Assembly (NCBI GenBank): GCA_030248215.1
Contig: JASANG010002840.1
Coordinates: 1-64,000, forward strand
From: Enoplolaimus lenunculus
Taxonomy: Eukaryota > Nematoda > Enoplea > Enoplida > Thoracostomopsidae
Length of the DNA stretch: 64,000 bases
Direction: 5' to 3'
The notes under the pieces were generated by a model. It was given only the letters and a program-made list of their open reading frames with translations. It had not been told where the DNA came from and searched no databases. A program made the translations under genes and the position numbers. Positions 1 to 11,947 of the stretch are shown here, in pieces; the first letter of the stretch is position 1; every line of letters begins with the position of its first letter.

Positions 1-260
1 AACAAACCTGTCCCGTTTTCCCAGCGAAAAAGTGCAGTTGTTCCGTTTTCCGATTTGACAGAAACTTGTCTGTCCCATAGTCCCGTTTTCCCAGCGAAAA
101 TTTGCAGGTGTCCCGTTACCAATTTGCCCGAAACAAACCTGTCCGTTTTCCCATCGAAATTTCTCCCAGAAAAATGGAGCTAGCCCAAGATTTCACTCTC
201 GGAAAAATAGTGCTGACCCAAGATTTCACCCGGAAAAATGGGGCTAGCCCAATATTTCCC
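1..260. repeat. degenerate minisatellite (two related motifs)
   Basis: The first 150 bases repeat a unit of about 70-75 bp built around TGTCCCGTTTTCCCAGCG and TTGCCCGAAACAAACCTG. From about 160 to 260 a second motif of about 38 bp repeats (AGATTTCACCCGGAAAAAT, GGGGCTAGCCCA). The first motif returns at 28.3-28.5 kb and the second near 3.6 kb, so these are dispersed families and not a local accident. No coding content is visible. Confidence 0.6.
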
Positions 261-600
261 CTATGAAATATTGTTGTGCATACATTATGCCAAAAGTGAC
301 TAAATTGCACCCGCACAAGTAAACTGGAGTTATTCTGTCAAACGACGTGTCTGCAACCCTTGCAAAACCATTTTAGCACGTTCGGATTTTGTGGCAAGGC
401 CAGATACTGTCAACACAAGCAAAAGGCATTTCACTTAAGTCGACGAATCATGGCAACAGATTGCAGCTGAGCGATGCGGCTTGATTGTTATCAAGAACAT
501 CGGCATAGCCAAACAGGTGTACCATTGAAGCAACCTGTTGGTATAACACCAATAAAAGGACAGGGGAATGGTTTCTTTCATGCATGATTAATTCTGTCGT
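261..600. other. no recognisable feature
   Basis: Low-complexity-free AT-rich sequence between the minisatellite and the Penelope-like element. Short open frames exist, but nothing resembles a protein family. Confidence 0.4.
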
Positions 601-619
601 ATGTTTGTTGTTGTGATTC

Positions 620-1173
620 TCGTTTATTGCGAAAGAAGTTTGCCAGCAACATTTCACGGAGAAAATTTAGGTAAAAATTCTGAAACTGTAGGTATTGCTC
701 TGCACATTCAATTTAGGTTGCAAATTGCGTATGAAGAGCTATTCAAGGATATGCAGTGCGAAATTAGTTCTGGAGGGGGTGTTCTGACGAAAACCGGCAG
801 AAATTATCGAAAAATCATCCAAATTACATGGATGGTTGCAACTGTGGCAATGGTCCGAGATCGCAGATTTGTGTCTCAAGCTTGACTCAGTTTGATTCAA
901 AGTGCGGTCAGAAATTTGCTGGTGCTCACAAATGCGTTTAAAAAATTGGCGATTAGTTGAGCCAATGTAGTCCAACTGGCAGTTGGAACAAACAAATTGA
1001 TACACTACAAGTGCACGCAACAGCAATGGAATATCGTCTTTAATTTTAAAGAAATTACCTACTTTCATATGATTACAAATAACAATTCTAAGTTGAATGT
1101 TGTAATCGCCAAAAAATTGAGTAAAGGTTTTTGTAATTGCTTTTTTAGATGTCCCGTAGTGAAACTGCTGCAC
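620..1173 (-). mobile_element. inverted partial Penelope-like element (GIY-YIG end)
   Basis: The minus strand encodes the C-terminal GIY-YIG endonuclease part of a Penelope-like element, recognisable by CQLDYIGSTNRQFFKRICEH and a downstream His/Cys cluster (DHCHSCNHPC). It is nearly identical to the endonuclease end of the plus-strand copy at 2.84-3.35 kb and lies head-to-head with that element. Penelope-like elements are known for tandem and inverted partial copies at their 5' end, so this is most simply the inverted flank of the same insertion. It is a fragment and looks broken. Confidence 0.8.
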
Positions 1174-1174
1174 T

Positions 1175-3346
1175 TAGACTGGGTCCGGGTTTTGTCCGTC
1201 AGTCAGTAAAGTTGACTTCAACCGCGTAATTGCAGAGAGCGAATTATTTGTCAATTCTATCATCAAATTGGTTGATCTAAATTCATTGCCCTTTGAATAT
1301 TGCTCAAAATTCCGACAGCATTTTGAATACGCCGCACAAAGTTTGAGCAGATATCCCAGTCCTCCTAACGTTCCTAAAAACGTTTTAGAAGGCTTAAAAA
1401 ATCTTAGTAAAGATCGCTCAATTGTTATTTCCAAACCCGATAAGGGTAATGGATTGGTAATTCTTGACCGCTCTGATTATATTAGCAAGGTAGATTCAAG
1501 TCTATCTAACCCTGAAGTTTTCCAGCTTGTTGACAACAACTTGGACAACTAATACAAATATACCGTGAACTTCGAGGATCAAATTCGTGCCTTTTCGTTC
1601 GAATGCGTCCGAAAAAAGGCTATTTCGGCTGAAACGGCAAGAATGATCAATCCATCCGGTTCCCGCATTCCAATTCTGTACGGCTTGCCCAAAATGCACA
1701 AGAAAAATATTCCGATTATGTCAGCGGTGGCATCTCCATGCCACAAACTGGCACAATTCGTGGATAAACTGCTCAATCCCATCGACACAAGTGAGTATAC
1801 AATAGACTCCTCTTTCGAATTTGTAAAGCAGGTAACTCAACTAAACATAAAGAATGATATGGTTTCTTTTGATGTTATCTCCTTATTTACTAACATTCCG
1901 ATTTTTGACAGTCTTGACATTATAGTTAAAGCAGTGCAGGAAAATCGACTTAACTTATACTTTCCGGTGAACCTATTGATTAAGGCTATTAAACTATGCA
2001 CTCTCAATCTTAGGTTCATTTTCAATGGCAAAGTTTATTCGCAATGTGACGGCGGTGCAATGGGATCACCACTTGGTCCTATTTTAGCGAATATGGGTTG
2101 CTTTTGAAAACTCAGCGCTTTCGAACTGCTCCGATGAATTTAAACCTAAATTCTATCGGCGCTATATCGATGATACTTTCCTAGTTTTCAGTAAGCTTGA
2201 AAACGCTGAAAAATTTCGTCAATTTCTGAATTCAATTCACCCGAAAATCCAATTTACGGCTGAATTTGAAGAAAATTGTTCCATCTCATTCCTGGATGTC
2301 AGAATAACCAGAAATGAGATGGATGGTTCAGTTTCTACAGGTATTCATAGAAAATCTACGTTTTCTAACAAAATACTATATTTTGATTCGTTTATGCCTT
2401 TAAAGTATAAATCGAATTTAATATCGTGCTTGCTATTTCGTTGTTTTGCTATTTCGTCTAACAATGACAATATCAAAAATGAATTAGACTTTCTAAGACG
2501 ACTATTTAGAAACAATAATTTCCCTACTCGGGTTCTTGGTAAGGTTTTCAATAGATTCATTACAGCTAGATTAGGCTTTAGATCTTCTGCTGACGATTTT
2601 AATTGGCTTAATTTAAGCAACACGTCAAATTTATTAGCAATTAATAACACACAGCTCTGTAGTTTCCATAATAACAACACGGTCTCTACATTTAGTGATG
2701 CCGAACAAACGTCGCAAGCTCACTACACCGAGGAAATTGGGCCAACCCAACAAAATGGAGCAGGATCAGGATTAGTCACGGAGCACACCTCCAATTCTGG
2801 AACGGTGCGGTTTTTAACATTAAGAATTCCTTTTTTATGATCACACACGGGTTTTCTAAAAAAGCTATTACAAAAACCTTTACTCAATTTTTCGGCGATT
2901 ACAACATTCAACTTAGAATTATTTGTAATCATATGAAAGTAGGTAATTTCTTTAAAATTAAAGACGATATTCCACTGCTGTTCCGTGCACTTGTAGTGTA
3001 TCAATTTGTTTCTTCCAACTGCCAGTTGGACTACATTGGCTCAACTAATCGCCAATTTTTTAAACGCATTTGTGAACACCAGCAAATTTCTGACCGCACT
3101 TTGAATCAAACTGAGTCAAGCTCGAGACACAAATCTGCGATTTCGGACCATTGCCACAGTTGCAACCATCCATGTAATTTGAAAGATTTTTCGATAATTT
3201 CTGCCGGTTCTCGTCAGAACACCCCCTCCAGATCTAATTTCGCACTGCATATCCTTGAATCGCTCTTCATACGCAATTTGCAACCTAAATTGAATGTGCA
3301 GAGCAATACCTACAGCTTCAGAACAGTCTCAATTCTGTTGTTTTAA
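1175..3346 (+). mobile_element. Penelope-like retroelement (RT plus GIY-YIG endonuclease), broken
   Basis: The plus strand carries, in order, an N-terminal region with a Lys-Pro-Asp-Lys-Gly motif (SKPDKGNGLVIL, near 1.43 kb), reverse transcriptase blocks (YGLPKMHK near 1.68 kb, GGAMGSPLGPILANM near 2.05 kb, YIDDTF near 2.16 kb), a connector, and a GIY-YIG endonuclease (LDYIGSTNRQ near 3.03 kb) ending about 3,346. This order and the PKMHK and YIDD motifs are typical of Penelope-like elements, which are neither LTR nor LINE retroelements. The reading frame is interrupted a few times, so the copy is not intact. Close identity to the inverted fragment upstream suggests a fairly recent insertion. 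No function for the host is evident. Confidence 0.85.
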
Positions 3347-3500
3347 TTGTACCGAAGAGTTACTTTATGTACAGCAGTTTTGGGGGATTTTAATTGTACC
3401 GAAGCGTGACTTTATGTAATGCACAGCAGTTTTGGAGATTAAATCTACTATTGCAACAGTTTTGAGATATACAATATGCAGCAGTTTTGATGATTAAACG
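3345..3500. repeat. short tandem duplication at the 3' end of the Penelope-like element
   Basis: A unit of about 55-60 bp is repeated two to three times with divergence: TTTTAATTGTACCGAAG, then ACTTTATGTA, then ACAGCAGTTTTG. It begins directly after the endonuclease end and is probably part of the element's 3' untranslated region or a slippage product. Confidence 0.6.
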
Positions 3501-3584
3501 TAGTTTGCAGCTGCTTTACAACGATGCGGATATGAGGTATAGCCTCGTGATTTAACTGAGAGGCACCTCATACTAACATCTGTA

Positions 3585-3760
3585 GGGGAAATCATGGGCT
3601 AGCCGCATTTTTCCGGAGCGAAATCTCGGTCTGATGGATCAGCTTTTCAAAAGGAGAAATCTGGGGCCAACCCGTTTTTCCATGGGGAAAGATGGGGTTG
3701 TGACACCGAAACTCCGGTTGCACTCTATGCATGCGTGATGTATATATGGGACCTTGTGTA
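3585..3760. repeat. repeat remnant with 38-bp motif and MITE-like end
   Basis: The motif seen at 160-260 recurs here (GGGCTAGCCGCATTTTTCC, AGAAATCTGGGGCCAACCC). It is followed by CGAAACTCCGGTTGCACTC, which resembles the end of the CAGGGTGCAACCGG MITE family found elsewhere in the window. Confidence 0.45.
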
Positions 3761-5575
3761 GAGCAGGTAACATCCCGGAAGATTAGAATTTTGGGAAATT
3801 GGGATATTACCCGGAAATTTGAGATTTTCGGCGCATACCTTTTACTCGGGATATTGTAACTAAAATGCCCACGAAATTGGGATTTTGACAATTCGGCATA
3901 TAACCTGGAAAATTTACCGTGCTTGCTGTTTTGGTCGCTATGAAGCGAATTATGTACACTCAAGCCGCCCATTTCAGAAGACAAACTATCAAATATTTAT
4001 TCACACAGTATAGGTAAGTATAGATAACACATTGGAGCATACAGATGCAAGTAGGCAGATATTTACTCGACACGCCCTTTACCCGCTGAAATTTTAATCT
4101 CTTTATCCACAGTCGCTCCCAGTATACATACGAAAAATTGCTTTAACTAAGTGCTCTCATTGGGTTTTGAAATATCCTTGCCATAAACGCTACAAATTTA
4201 TATCACTAATGTTATTAACTATGGCATTAGATTCGTATTCTAATTACTAGCAGCACACTTAACCTTTTGAGAGTAATTTTTCCACGTTAATTAACATTAT
4301 AAGGCAATATTCGATTCCCAATACTATACAAACAGATACCAACACATCTCATTCCATAAGGTACGTCTATCCTAAATAACATACAATTGGGTGTTTATAA
4401 GTTACCACAGAAAAAAAGAAAAATATGTGAGTAATTTAGAACATGTGCGGTAACTTTCGATTGATAAAACAATGAGTAACGTCAAAATTAGTAACTGGTG
4501 ACACAATTAACCTGCAAACAAAAGAAAATCTCCAGTGAGAAAAAGCAATATTTGCCATGTGTGATTGAATACATATATTAGTTCGTTTTAAACTTTATTC
4601 AATTTTGATGAACAAATATTCTTTAAAAAATAACTGCACCAACGCAGTTCCTTTTTATTTTAGCAACACAAAACACTATCGTATCAGCATAAGTCATCAT
4701 ATTTACAACAGAACCAGTATAATGTTATCGAAATGTATCAATATATACAGCAATAAATTAGACAATACAAAGCTTAAATTAAAATAATGACAATAGTAGT
4801 AATAAAAACTATACCGTGAAATAGGCAAGCACCAAAATGCATCAAGTGCCTATGAAATTGTTACCTCCAAAGCCACGTCCACACGCCATCAGAAAACAAT
4901 ATTTACTGTCTTTAAACCACACACTCCAAATTCGTTGGACAATTTGGTGCGATAAAGAAATGACAATTCCATCGAAATACTGCCGTTCTAATTATCCACC
5001 GTTCAATGCAGTTGTTAATTCATAATTACATTTTATATGCGAATTAACGTATGCGTAATATAAGAATATGGAATTGACAAATTGATCTTGTAGCCGTATG
5101 AAACTGCAGAACATGTGAAAAACCTCTAACACAAATATATTATGTTTACGCCACGCTTGAATCAATTTCTACAACGTAACAGACGCATAGTTAATAGTAC
5201 AATCGCATTCTAGAAGGATACTATTGTCTCACGAAAAATATAGTAGACATCTGGGTGCGCCAGATATCCGGTTTCGGCTCCAGAAAAAAGTCTACGAAGT
5301 TGCCTGATATTCACTGCTGAAAACTATACCATTACTCTGCAGTATGCTGTTATTTGTGATCAAAATTACCACATATCGCAGCGACTGCGCTATAAAATTA
5401 GCGGATTATGGTTTACTTTTATTGGAATATGTACTTGATATCTGGCTGTGATATCCGGCTACGGGTGAGGCTGTATATTTTACAAACCGGTTCCGAGTTC
5501 GGTTTTTTGGTATCCAGTTGCAAATTGCTAGGCACTGTGAGTCAAACCACCATACTACGAGACTACCAGTTCAGA
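3760..5575. other. gene-free stretch with one MITE remnant
   Basis: AT-rich DNA with only short, unconvincing open frames. From about 5,253 to 5,520 a degenerate MITE is suggested by GGTGCGCCAGATATCCGG at one end and GGTATCCAGTTGCA at the other. No exon-like sequence was recognised. Confidence 0.4.
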
Positions 5576-5868
5576 CTAAGGATGTGTCGACACCAAAATT
5601 TTTGATGATGTCGATTCAAATTTTAATACACGATGTTTAAAGAACCAATAGGATACCGAGAATCATTACAAATGCGAAGACGTAAACCCTGACAACCACA
5701 AAAGATTATAATTTTATTAGGACGGCTCATTTCCACTAGACTGATAGCATTCTAACTCGCGGTTATGTGCAGAAAGTATCGGCAATAACTCGGCAATGTT
5801 TTGCAGTGCCAATAATGTCGATGCCGATACTCACGACAAGTGCCAATTAATCGGCCCATTCCTAGTCC
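5576..5868. mobile_element. MITE, CTAGGGATGTGCCGA family
   Basis: The left end reads CTAAGGATGTGTCGA and the right end is its approximate reverse complement (TCGGCCCATTCCTAG). The interior is rich in TCGGCAATA-like steps. A related copy lies at 58.19-58.53 kb. No transposase is encoded. Confidence 0.55.
5713..5718 (-). promoter_or_regulatory. candidate poly(A) signal of TOPORS
   Basis: AATAAA on the minus strand, about 260 nt past the TOPORS stop codon. It overlaps the MITE described at 5.58-5.87 kb, so if it is used the transcript ends inside a transposon. Confidence 0.4.
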
Positions 5869-5975
5869 ATAATGGTCTGGTATACAGTTACAACGACTCA
5901 GCGACAATTAGTCCATTTTAGAACAAAATTGCAGAAACTACAAATACACGTACCAAATCAAATACCTTGCTGAAA

Positions 5976-7793
5976 TTAAATTTCGTCACTGAACTCTGCA
6001 CCACTGTTAAAGCCGCTTTGCTCTATTTGCTCAGGAATCGCCGGAGACGAATTGGGTTCAGATAAATCACAAGAAACTGCTACTACATACGAACGCAATT
6101 TGAGTTTTGGAACCTGATTTATAGCTGATTTAATAGGCCTCTTTGAATTAGTTTCGCATCCACTATCATACGAATCGCTTTCGGTAGAAACACGACTAAC
6201 AAATGATTTCTTTCTACCAGAATTTTCATTTAGCAAGCATGTCCGTGAACCCGTATGCGCGGTGTTACTAAGGTTTTTAGAAGACATCGACGAGTCGGAA
6301 GACATCGACGAGTTGTCAGGGGAAATTTTTGCATCACGTATACCTGTGGAGGTACCAACCTCATCACAAGTTAAAAGCGAAGAACCAACACAATAAGTAT
6401 CATTAATTGCACATGGGCCTGATACCTTTTTGTGTGGCTCGAAGCTAAAACTATTATCAAAGTCCCAAAATGATGGCAATTCACTGTCGGAAACACAATT
6501 ACTGTATTTTTTCATTGGCTCTGCATTTCTATCTTCACTATCACTTATATAGTTTGGTTTGTGTTTACGCCGCCGAATACGTTGCAGATCCGAGTTTGAT
6601 TGCAATTCTGAGGACTTCGAAGATGCAATGGAACTTTTTGCTTTAAAATCAGCATCTTGACTGCCCAAAAACCGCATATATTTACTTGTGGATAAATCTG
6701 ACAATGATGTGGAACCAGAGATTTGAGCTTCAACAGAAGACAGTTTCGATAACCGCGTTTGATCAAGTATTTCACTTGAACATGATGTCCTTGTTCGACA
6801 CAGTGGAACAAATGTTGAGTTGAGCAGTGATTTTTGCTCCACTGCTTCTGTTTCAGGTTTTGAAGTGCTCGATATTTCCGACATTTTTCGAGGCAACCTT
6901 TTGGAGCGCAATTGTTTTTTCGATTTATACTTTAAAAATGACATACGAGGATGTGAACTACATGCCGCTTGTCTAGAGACCTTCGAAGCCAATGGCATAG
7001 TTATAGGATATGATAATTGAACAATTCGAGTGGCACGCTTTGGCTTGTCACTGGAACATAACTTGGGCCGTTTTGGTCTTGTGTATGTGATACGTTTTCC
7101 CTTTCCCTTTTGTTTCTCATTCACTACGCCGATGTCTGGTATTTTTTCACTAGTTACCTTAAAATTCTTGAAACCCACCAAACGTTTTCCTTTATGACTG
7201 CGACAAAGCTCGCTAGGGTGCTTTTTGGCAGCTGTGCCACAGCTGTCATTCCCTTGACTATTTTTGACGGACAACGTTTGAAAGTGGGGTTCACGCTCAG
7301 CAGACTTTGAATAGAGGCGATGCTTCGCGGACGAATTAACCTTAACTCGTTTGCTGGTTCCTTTTTTGGATCTACTCAAGCGTTGTTTACCACTACTGCC
7401 AGAACCTCGCTGTCCTGTTAGTTCATGTGGACTCTTTTGTTCCGAATCAGAACCCCTTCGACTATGCGAGAGATGGTCTTCTAGTGGTGAAGTAGGCGGT
7501 TCATCTTGGATCGGAATATACTCAAATTCAATTCGAATATCGTCATCGTTATCATGGTCATCATCATTAGTAGTGTTATTGCGGTTGAAAGTTTCTGGAA
7601 GACATCTTGTATGACTAAACGCTTGATTATCGCCATTAAACGCTAGCCCGCTTTGGTTTACACTGTAAGGCGTCGGCCAAAATGTACCCTGGTTTTCTGC
7701 CATAACTGCACTTCTAATTTCATTCCAAATACCTGATAGCGCTGTTGGAGTTTCCATTCGGCAATTGGATAGCAGAGAAGGCGTCCAAGGTAA
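5976..7793 (-). CDS. TOPORS: TOPORS exon 12 (terminal Ser/Lys-rich tail)
   Basis: 605 residues and a stop in one open frame. The acceptor TTATTGTTTTAG opens it at LPWTPSLLSN. It holds an Asp-rich run (NDDDHDNDDD), many Ser/Arg/Lys clusters (GKQRLSRSKKGTSKRVKV, RRRKHKPNYISDSED) and SDSE repeats typical of phosphorylated nuclear proteins. No folded domain is recognised. Confidence 0.9.
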   Translation of the reverse strand, partial: LPWTPSLLSNCRMETPTALSGIWNEIRSAVMAENQGTFWPTPYSVNQSGLAFNGDNQAFSHTRCLPETFNRNNTTNDDDHDNDDDIRIEFEYIPIQDEPPTSPLEDHLSHSRRGSDSEQKSPHELTGQRGSGSSGKQRLSRSKKGTSKRVKVNSSAKHRLYSKSAEREPHFQTLSVKNSQGNDSCGTAAKKHPSELCRSHKGKRLVGFKNFKVTSEKIPDIGVVNEKQKGKGKRITYTRPKRPKLCSSDKPKRATRIVQLSYPITMPLASKVSRQAACSSHPRMSFLKYKSKKQLRSKRLPRKMSEISSTSKPETEAVEQKSLLNSTFVPLCRTRTSCSSEILDQTRLSKLSSVEAQISGSTSLSDLSTSKYMRFLGSQDADFKAKSSIASSKSSELQSNSDLQRIRRRKHKPNYISDSEDRNAEPMKKYSNCVSDSELPSFWDFDNSFSFEPHKKVSGPCAINDTYCVGSSLLTCDEVGTSTGIRDAKISPDNSSMSSDSSMSSKNLSNTAHTGSRTCLLNENSGRKKSFVSRVSTESDSYDSGCETNSKRPIKSAINQVPKLKLRSYVVAVSCDLSEPNSSPAIPEQIEQSGFNSGAEFSDEI

Positions 7794-10700
7794 CTAAAAC
7801 AATAAATTACGCACAAAAATTTCGACCCACAAGAACTTATCAGCATGAATTACATTAAAAACTATGGTGAAAGCCTTAGATCTAATACTCACTAGTTTTC
7901 GGAGCAAACTCTAATTCAACCATACTAGATTTTTATGTTTCAATTAAAGGTATAATTATTATTTCAAACATAGGCTTCTTACAAATACAATATGCACGTG
8001 TATATGTACCTGATAGTCAACCTTTTTAAACCATGAAAACTTCTAAAGTCTAACTCATAAATAATAACCAATTTTAACAAGTTTAAAAAAGTTCTGCGAC
8101 TCTTCAATATTTGGAGGGTAACATCACAAACAATATCATTCTTAATTGGCATTAGAAAGAAATCACGTTGAGCAAACCTGGTTTATATAAGGCCAAGGCG
8201 AACCAGAACCATGTTGAGCGTCGGCGTCTAGACTACGTCGAATTTCGCAGTCAACTTGAATGTCTGGAGCTTCCGACAAACTCTGGGAATATTCATCAGA
8301 CTCGGGAATATTTTGTGGCCGTCGATTTCGGTTGTATCTGTTTCTGCTATTGTCGCCAATGTTAGCACTAGTCAATGTGCTGTCAAACGAATAGTTGCCC
8401 GTTTCAACATCCACCTCTAGAAAACAAAACATATTTTATTGTAGCGAATAGCAAATACCGTCTAACTAAAACGTATGCTCGAAGTTTATGGAACTATTCT
8501 TGCCGGAGTACTGCTGGAGGTCTGCCCCTGGCTTCGGCTCGACAAAAATCGAACTCCGGCCCTGGCAAAATTTCTGCGAGAAATTTTGACGATTCCGGTA
8601 ATGATTGTTTTTACTTACTTATATTGATTTTAAACTTTGGGCAATTTTGAAAACTTCATTTGCACAGATTTCTTAAAAAAGCTTTTGAAGGATTCTTGAC
8701 ATGCTTTGAAAATTATTGTAAAAGGGTTCCAATTCGACATTATTTTTATCAAATAATTTTGCTTCGCCTTCGGATTCGGCAAAACTGTTTAACCCCCGGC
8801 TCCGGTTTTATCCCATGTTGCACCCCGACTATTACTGTCAATAAAACGCAGAATACATCTCCATACAAAACAGGCAACTCAGGTAACGCAACACACAGGG
8901 TGCAAATAAACTTCCGCTTCCGATTACAATTCCGATTCAAATCCAGTTTTGGTTATAGTTCCAATTGCAGGTATAATCGGAATCGAAATTGTAATTTGTC
9001 GCCGTTTCTAACCTGTATTACATGCGACTATGTGCTAAAATTGCCTGCAGTTCTGCTGAGCTTCGTAACAACCGGTGGATATACGAGTTTTTCAACGCGC
9101 ATTTCTTATACAAGCGTGAAAATTATCATACAAACACGAATAATATGCAAATATATTGAACTGGCGTATACATACTAATTACATAAAATAGGGCTCCACA
9201 TGTAAAGTTTCTGCTCCGAAAGTTCCTAGTTCCGATTCCTGCATAAACTTCCTGTTACATTGCAGATTCCGGTATAATTCAGCTTCGTTTTGCAACGTGG
9301 TAACAGCAATGCTGCAACATTCTTGATGAACACATAAACACTGGAGTATTAAACAGTACAACAAAAATCGGTGCAATCTAGATCAATATGTAACCACCAC
9401 CATTATGCAGCGGCTGTGCAACAGTTCAGAATCTGCAACGAGTCACAATATACAGTAAATTTCTAATGAAAACACCACTAAGCAGATGGAGCTCCGTATA
9501 CCGCAACGCTAATACTTTCGCAACAATAAAAAAGTATTACCTTCGTCGCTCGTGGTCAAATCGTACACTTGGTGTTCCCGTAACGGAATTGGTGGTAACT
9601 CAGCTACAACTTCAATGTCATCATTTTCACTCACGGCAGAATTTGCATGTTCATTATTCGTCAAACTAAAGTCTCGACGATTGTTATTGAATCGTCTCAC
9701 ACGTGTTTCGACAGTGTTTAAACTGCTAATTTTACAGATGTCAGCACTTCTTGTACGCCGAATTTTCTTCTCCGGAGCCAAATTTCTGTCTTTTCGTTTT
9801 TGCGCTTGCCAACTGTTTACTCCATCACTTGAATGTGCTTCAGATTGTACATCAATTACAGATGGTAACCCATTGACTGCACGGGTCGCCGTGTTCAAAC
9901 CCGAAGATGCATTTGTAACGGAGTCCGATAATGATATGTTTAAATTTGTACAGGAATAGCAATTTCCTTCAGTAGTTGGCAGTTGCGTTGTTGACTCCTT
10001 GACCAGTGACGGAACGGAAACTGAGCGTGCGCGCCCCACTGTTGACAAAGCCGAGTTCGAAGTGCTAAAATAGAACAGTCAAACATCGTTAACCAAGCTC
10101 TTATAAACACCAAAAATTGTCCGATCTAGAACATGTTGAGTTCAAATTACTTGCATAAATGCATATGTTACTTGGATTAAAACGTAACGAAGCGCAACTG
10201 CACTGCAAAATACAATGTCACTATTACACAGGACAACGTGTGTTCAAATAGTCCCGTAAAAACCAGAAATAATTAATTCACACCACGGTGGTAACAAAAG
10301 TTCAGATTCGGCGAAAATTGAAGGTCCGGAAACGGATTCGGTTTGAAAAAGCAGAACCCAGCAAGATTCGGAAACCATTTAGCACTTTCGGTTGAAACAG
10401 TAATCCCAGTATCAATTAAGTATAGTTATAATATTTCAAAAGTCTTATGTTTCTGTTGCCTGCATAATATTACATTTGCCAAACCGGCATGCCAGACAGC
10501 TACAGATATAATTTTATGCAACACTTTTATCTAAATGGATGCACTGTTTAAAATAACGTTTCGGATTCTCCAAAAACGTAATGGTTTCAGAACCGGCCAA
10601 CCGTAGGGTCGGTGCCACCCTGCTTTACAGAACTCAGACAAAATTAATACAAATTTGCGTACTTTGCATGAGCAATGTGCGCCCAACTTTCAAAATAAAG

Positions 10701-11109
10701 CAAATTGCGAACAGCCAAACTACCTTTGGACGGAACGGTCACTTCGTCCAGCCGAGCTGCTGTCCGCACTGTTCGCGTTAGCAAACAATCTTGCAGAGAA
10801 CACAACCGAATTAACGTCATAACTTGTTTCGTTACTTCCACCAGCACTATAATACGCAGAATCAAAAGCATCACTAAATCAAAACGCTATTAAAAATAAG
10901 AAATCATGCACACATTGTTACACATCAGGTGTCTGCTTACTAATCGCATTGTTTTGCAAGAAATACCGATATATTCTGAGGAAATGGAACACTACAGTTG
11001 AACAATTCTATGAAGACCTATTTCAGTATAATGAAGTGGTAGAAATTGTAATTATAGTAATCTCAACAAATAACTGCGCTGACCAATCTGTGTCATCACA
11101 CAACTTCAG

Positions 11110-11141
<32 letters not shown>

Positions 11142-11895
11142 CCTGGCTTCTCTACAGCGGGGGGGCGGGCCCCAGCACTTTTCGAAATTTTCATTTCCCC
11201 CCCGGCGAAAATTTTGCCGCCCCTAGGAAAGGCCACCCGGCGAATTTTCGGCCGCCCCCAGCAAATTTTTTTGCTGGGGCCCCCCAGGACTTTTCTAGGT
11301 CAAAAATTTTCAATGTTAAAACGTAAAGACCTGGACTTCTTTTGAGGCGGACATTCGGCAAAATATGATTTTATATTACGCTGAGCACTCATAATCTTTA
11401 ATAGCGTTACAAATACCCGTAGTAACTAATTCAATAATGAACTGAAAAAGCACAATTATATAAAGACCGTTTCAGGGCATACAGCATTCGAAAGTACCTT
11501 GCAGCAGCAAGTTCAACCCGACTGAGCCTTATGATAAATTGAAGCTGTGACTAATATACAAAATATATATTAATCACAGTTTCAATTATAGATAATCTAT
11601 ATTTTATATAATTGTGCTTCTTTCAACTTCTGGTTAAGTTGTCAGTATATACGTAATATTAGTTAAAATTATTGTTATTAGCGTTTGCGAGAAATTTTTG
11701 TCATGTTGAGCGATGAGTAATCTTACGTTGAGTTGGAAACACGGTCTAGAATGAAAAAAATGGTCCAAAAAGTCGGTTTGCAAAATTTTAAGCCTGCCCA
11801 CCAGGACCCCCCAGATCATCTGGGGGCCCTCAGCAAAATCAGCTGCCCCCCAGGAAACGCCCCCGGCGGAAATTTTCAAGCTGTGGAGAAGCCAG

Positions 11896-11947
<52 letters not shown>

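Noticed and set aside
6545-6811. Separate protein on the minus strand inside TOPORS exon 12
   Set aside because: It is an out-of-frame shadow of the long Ser-rich exon.
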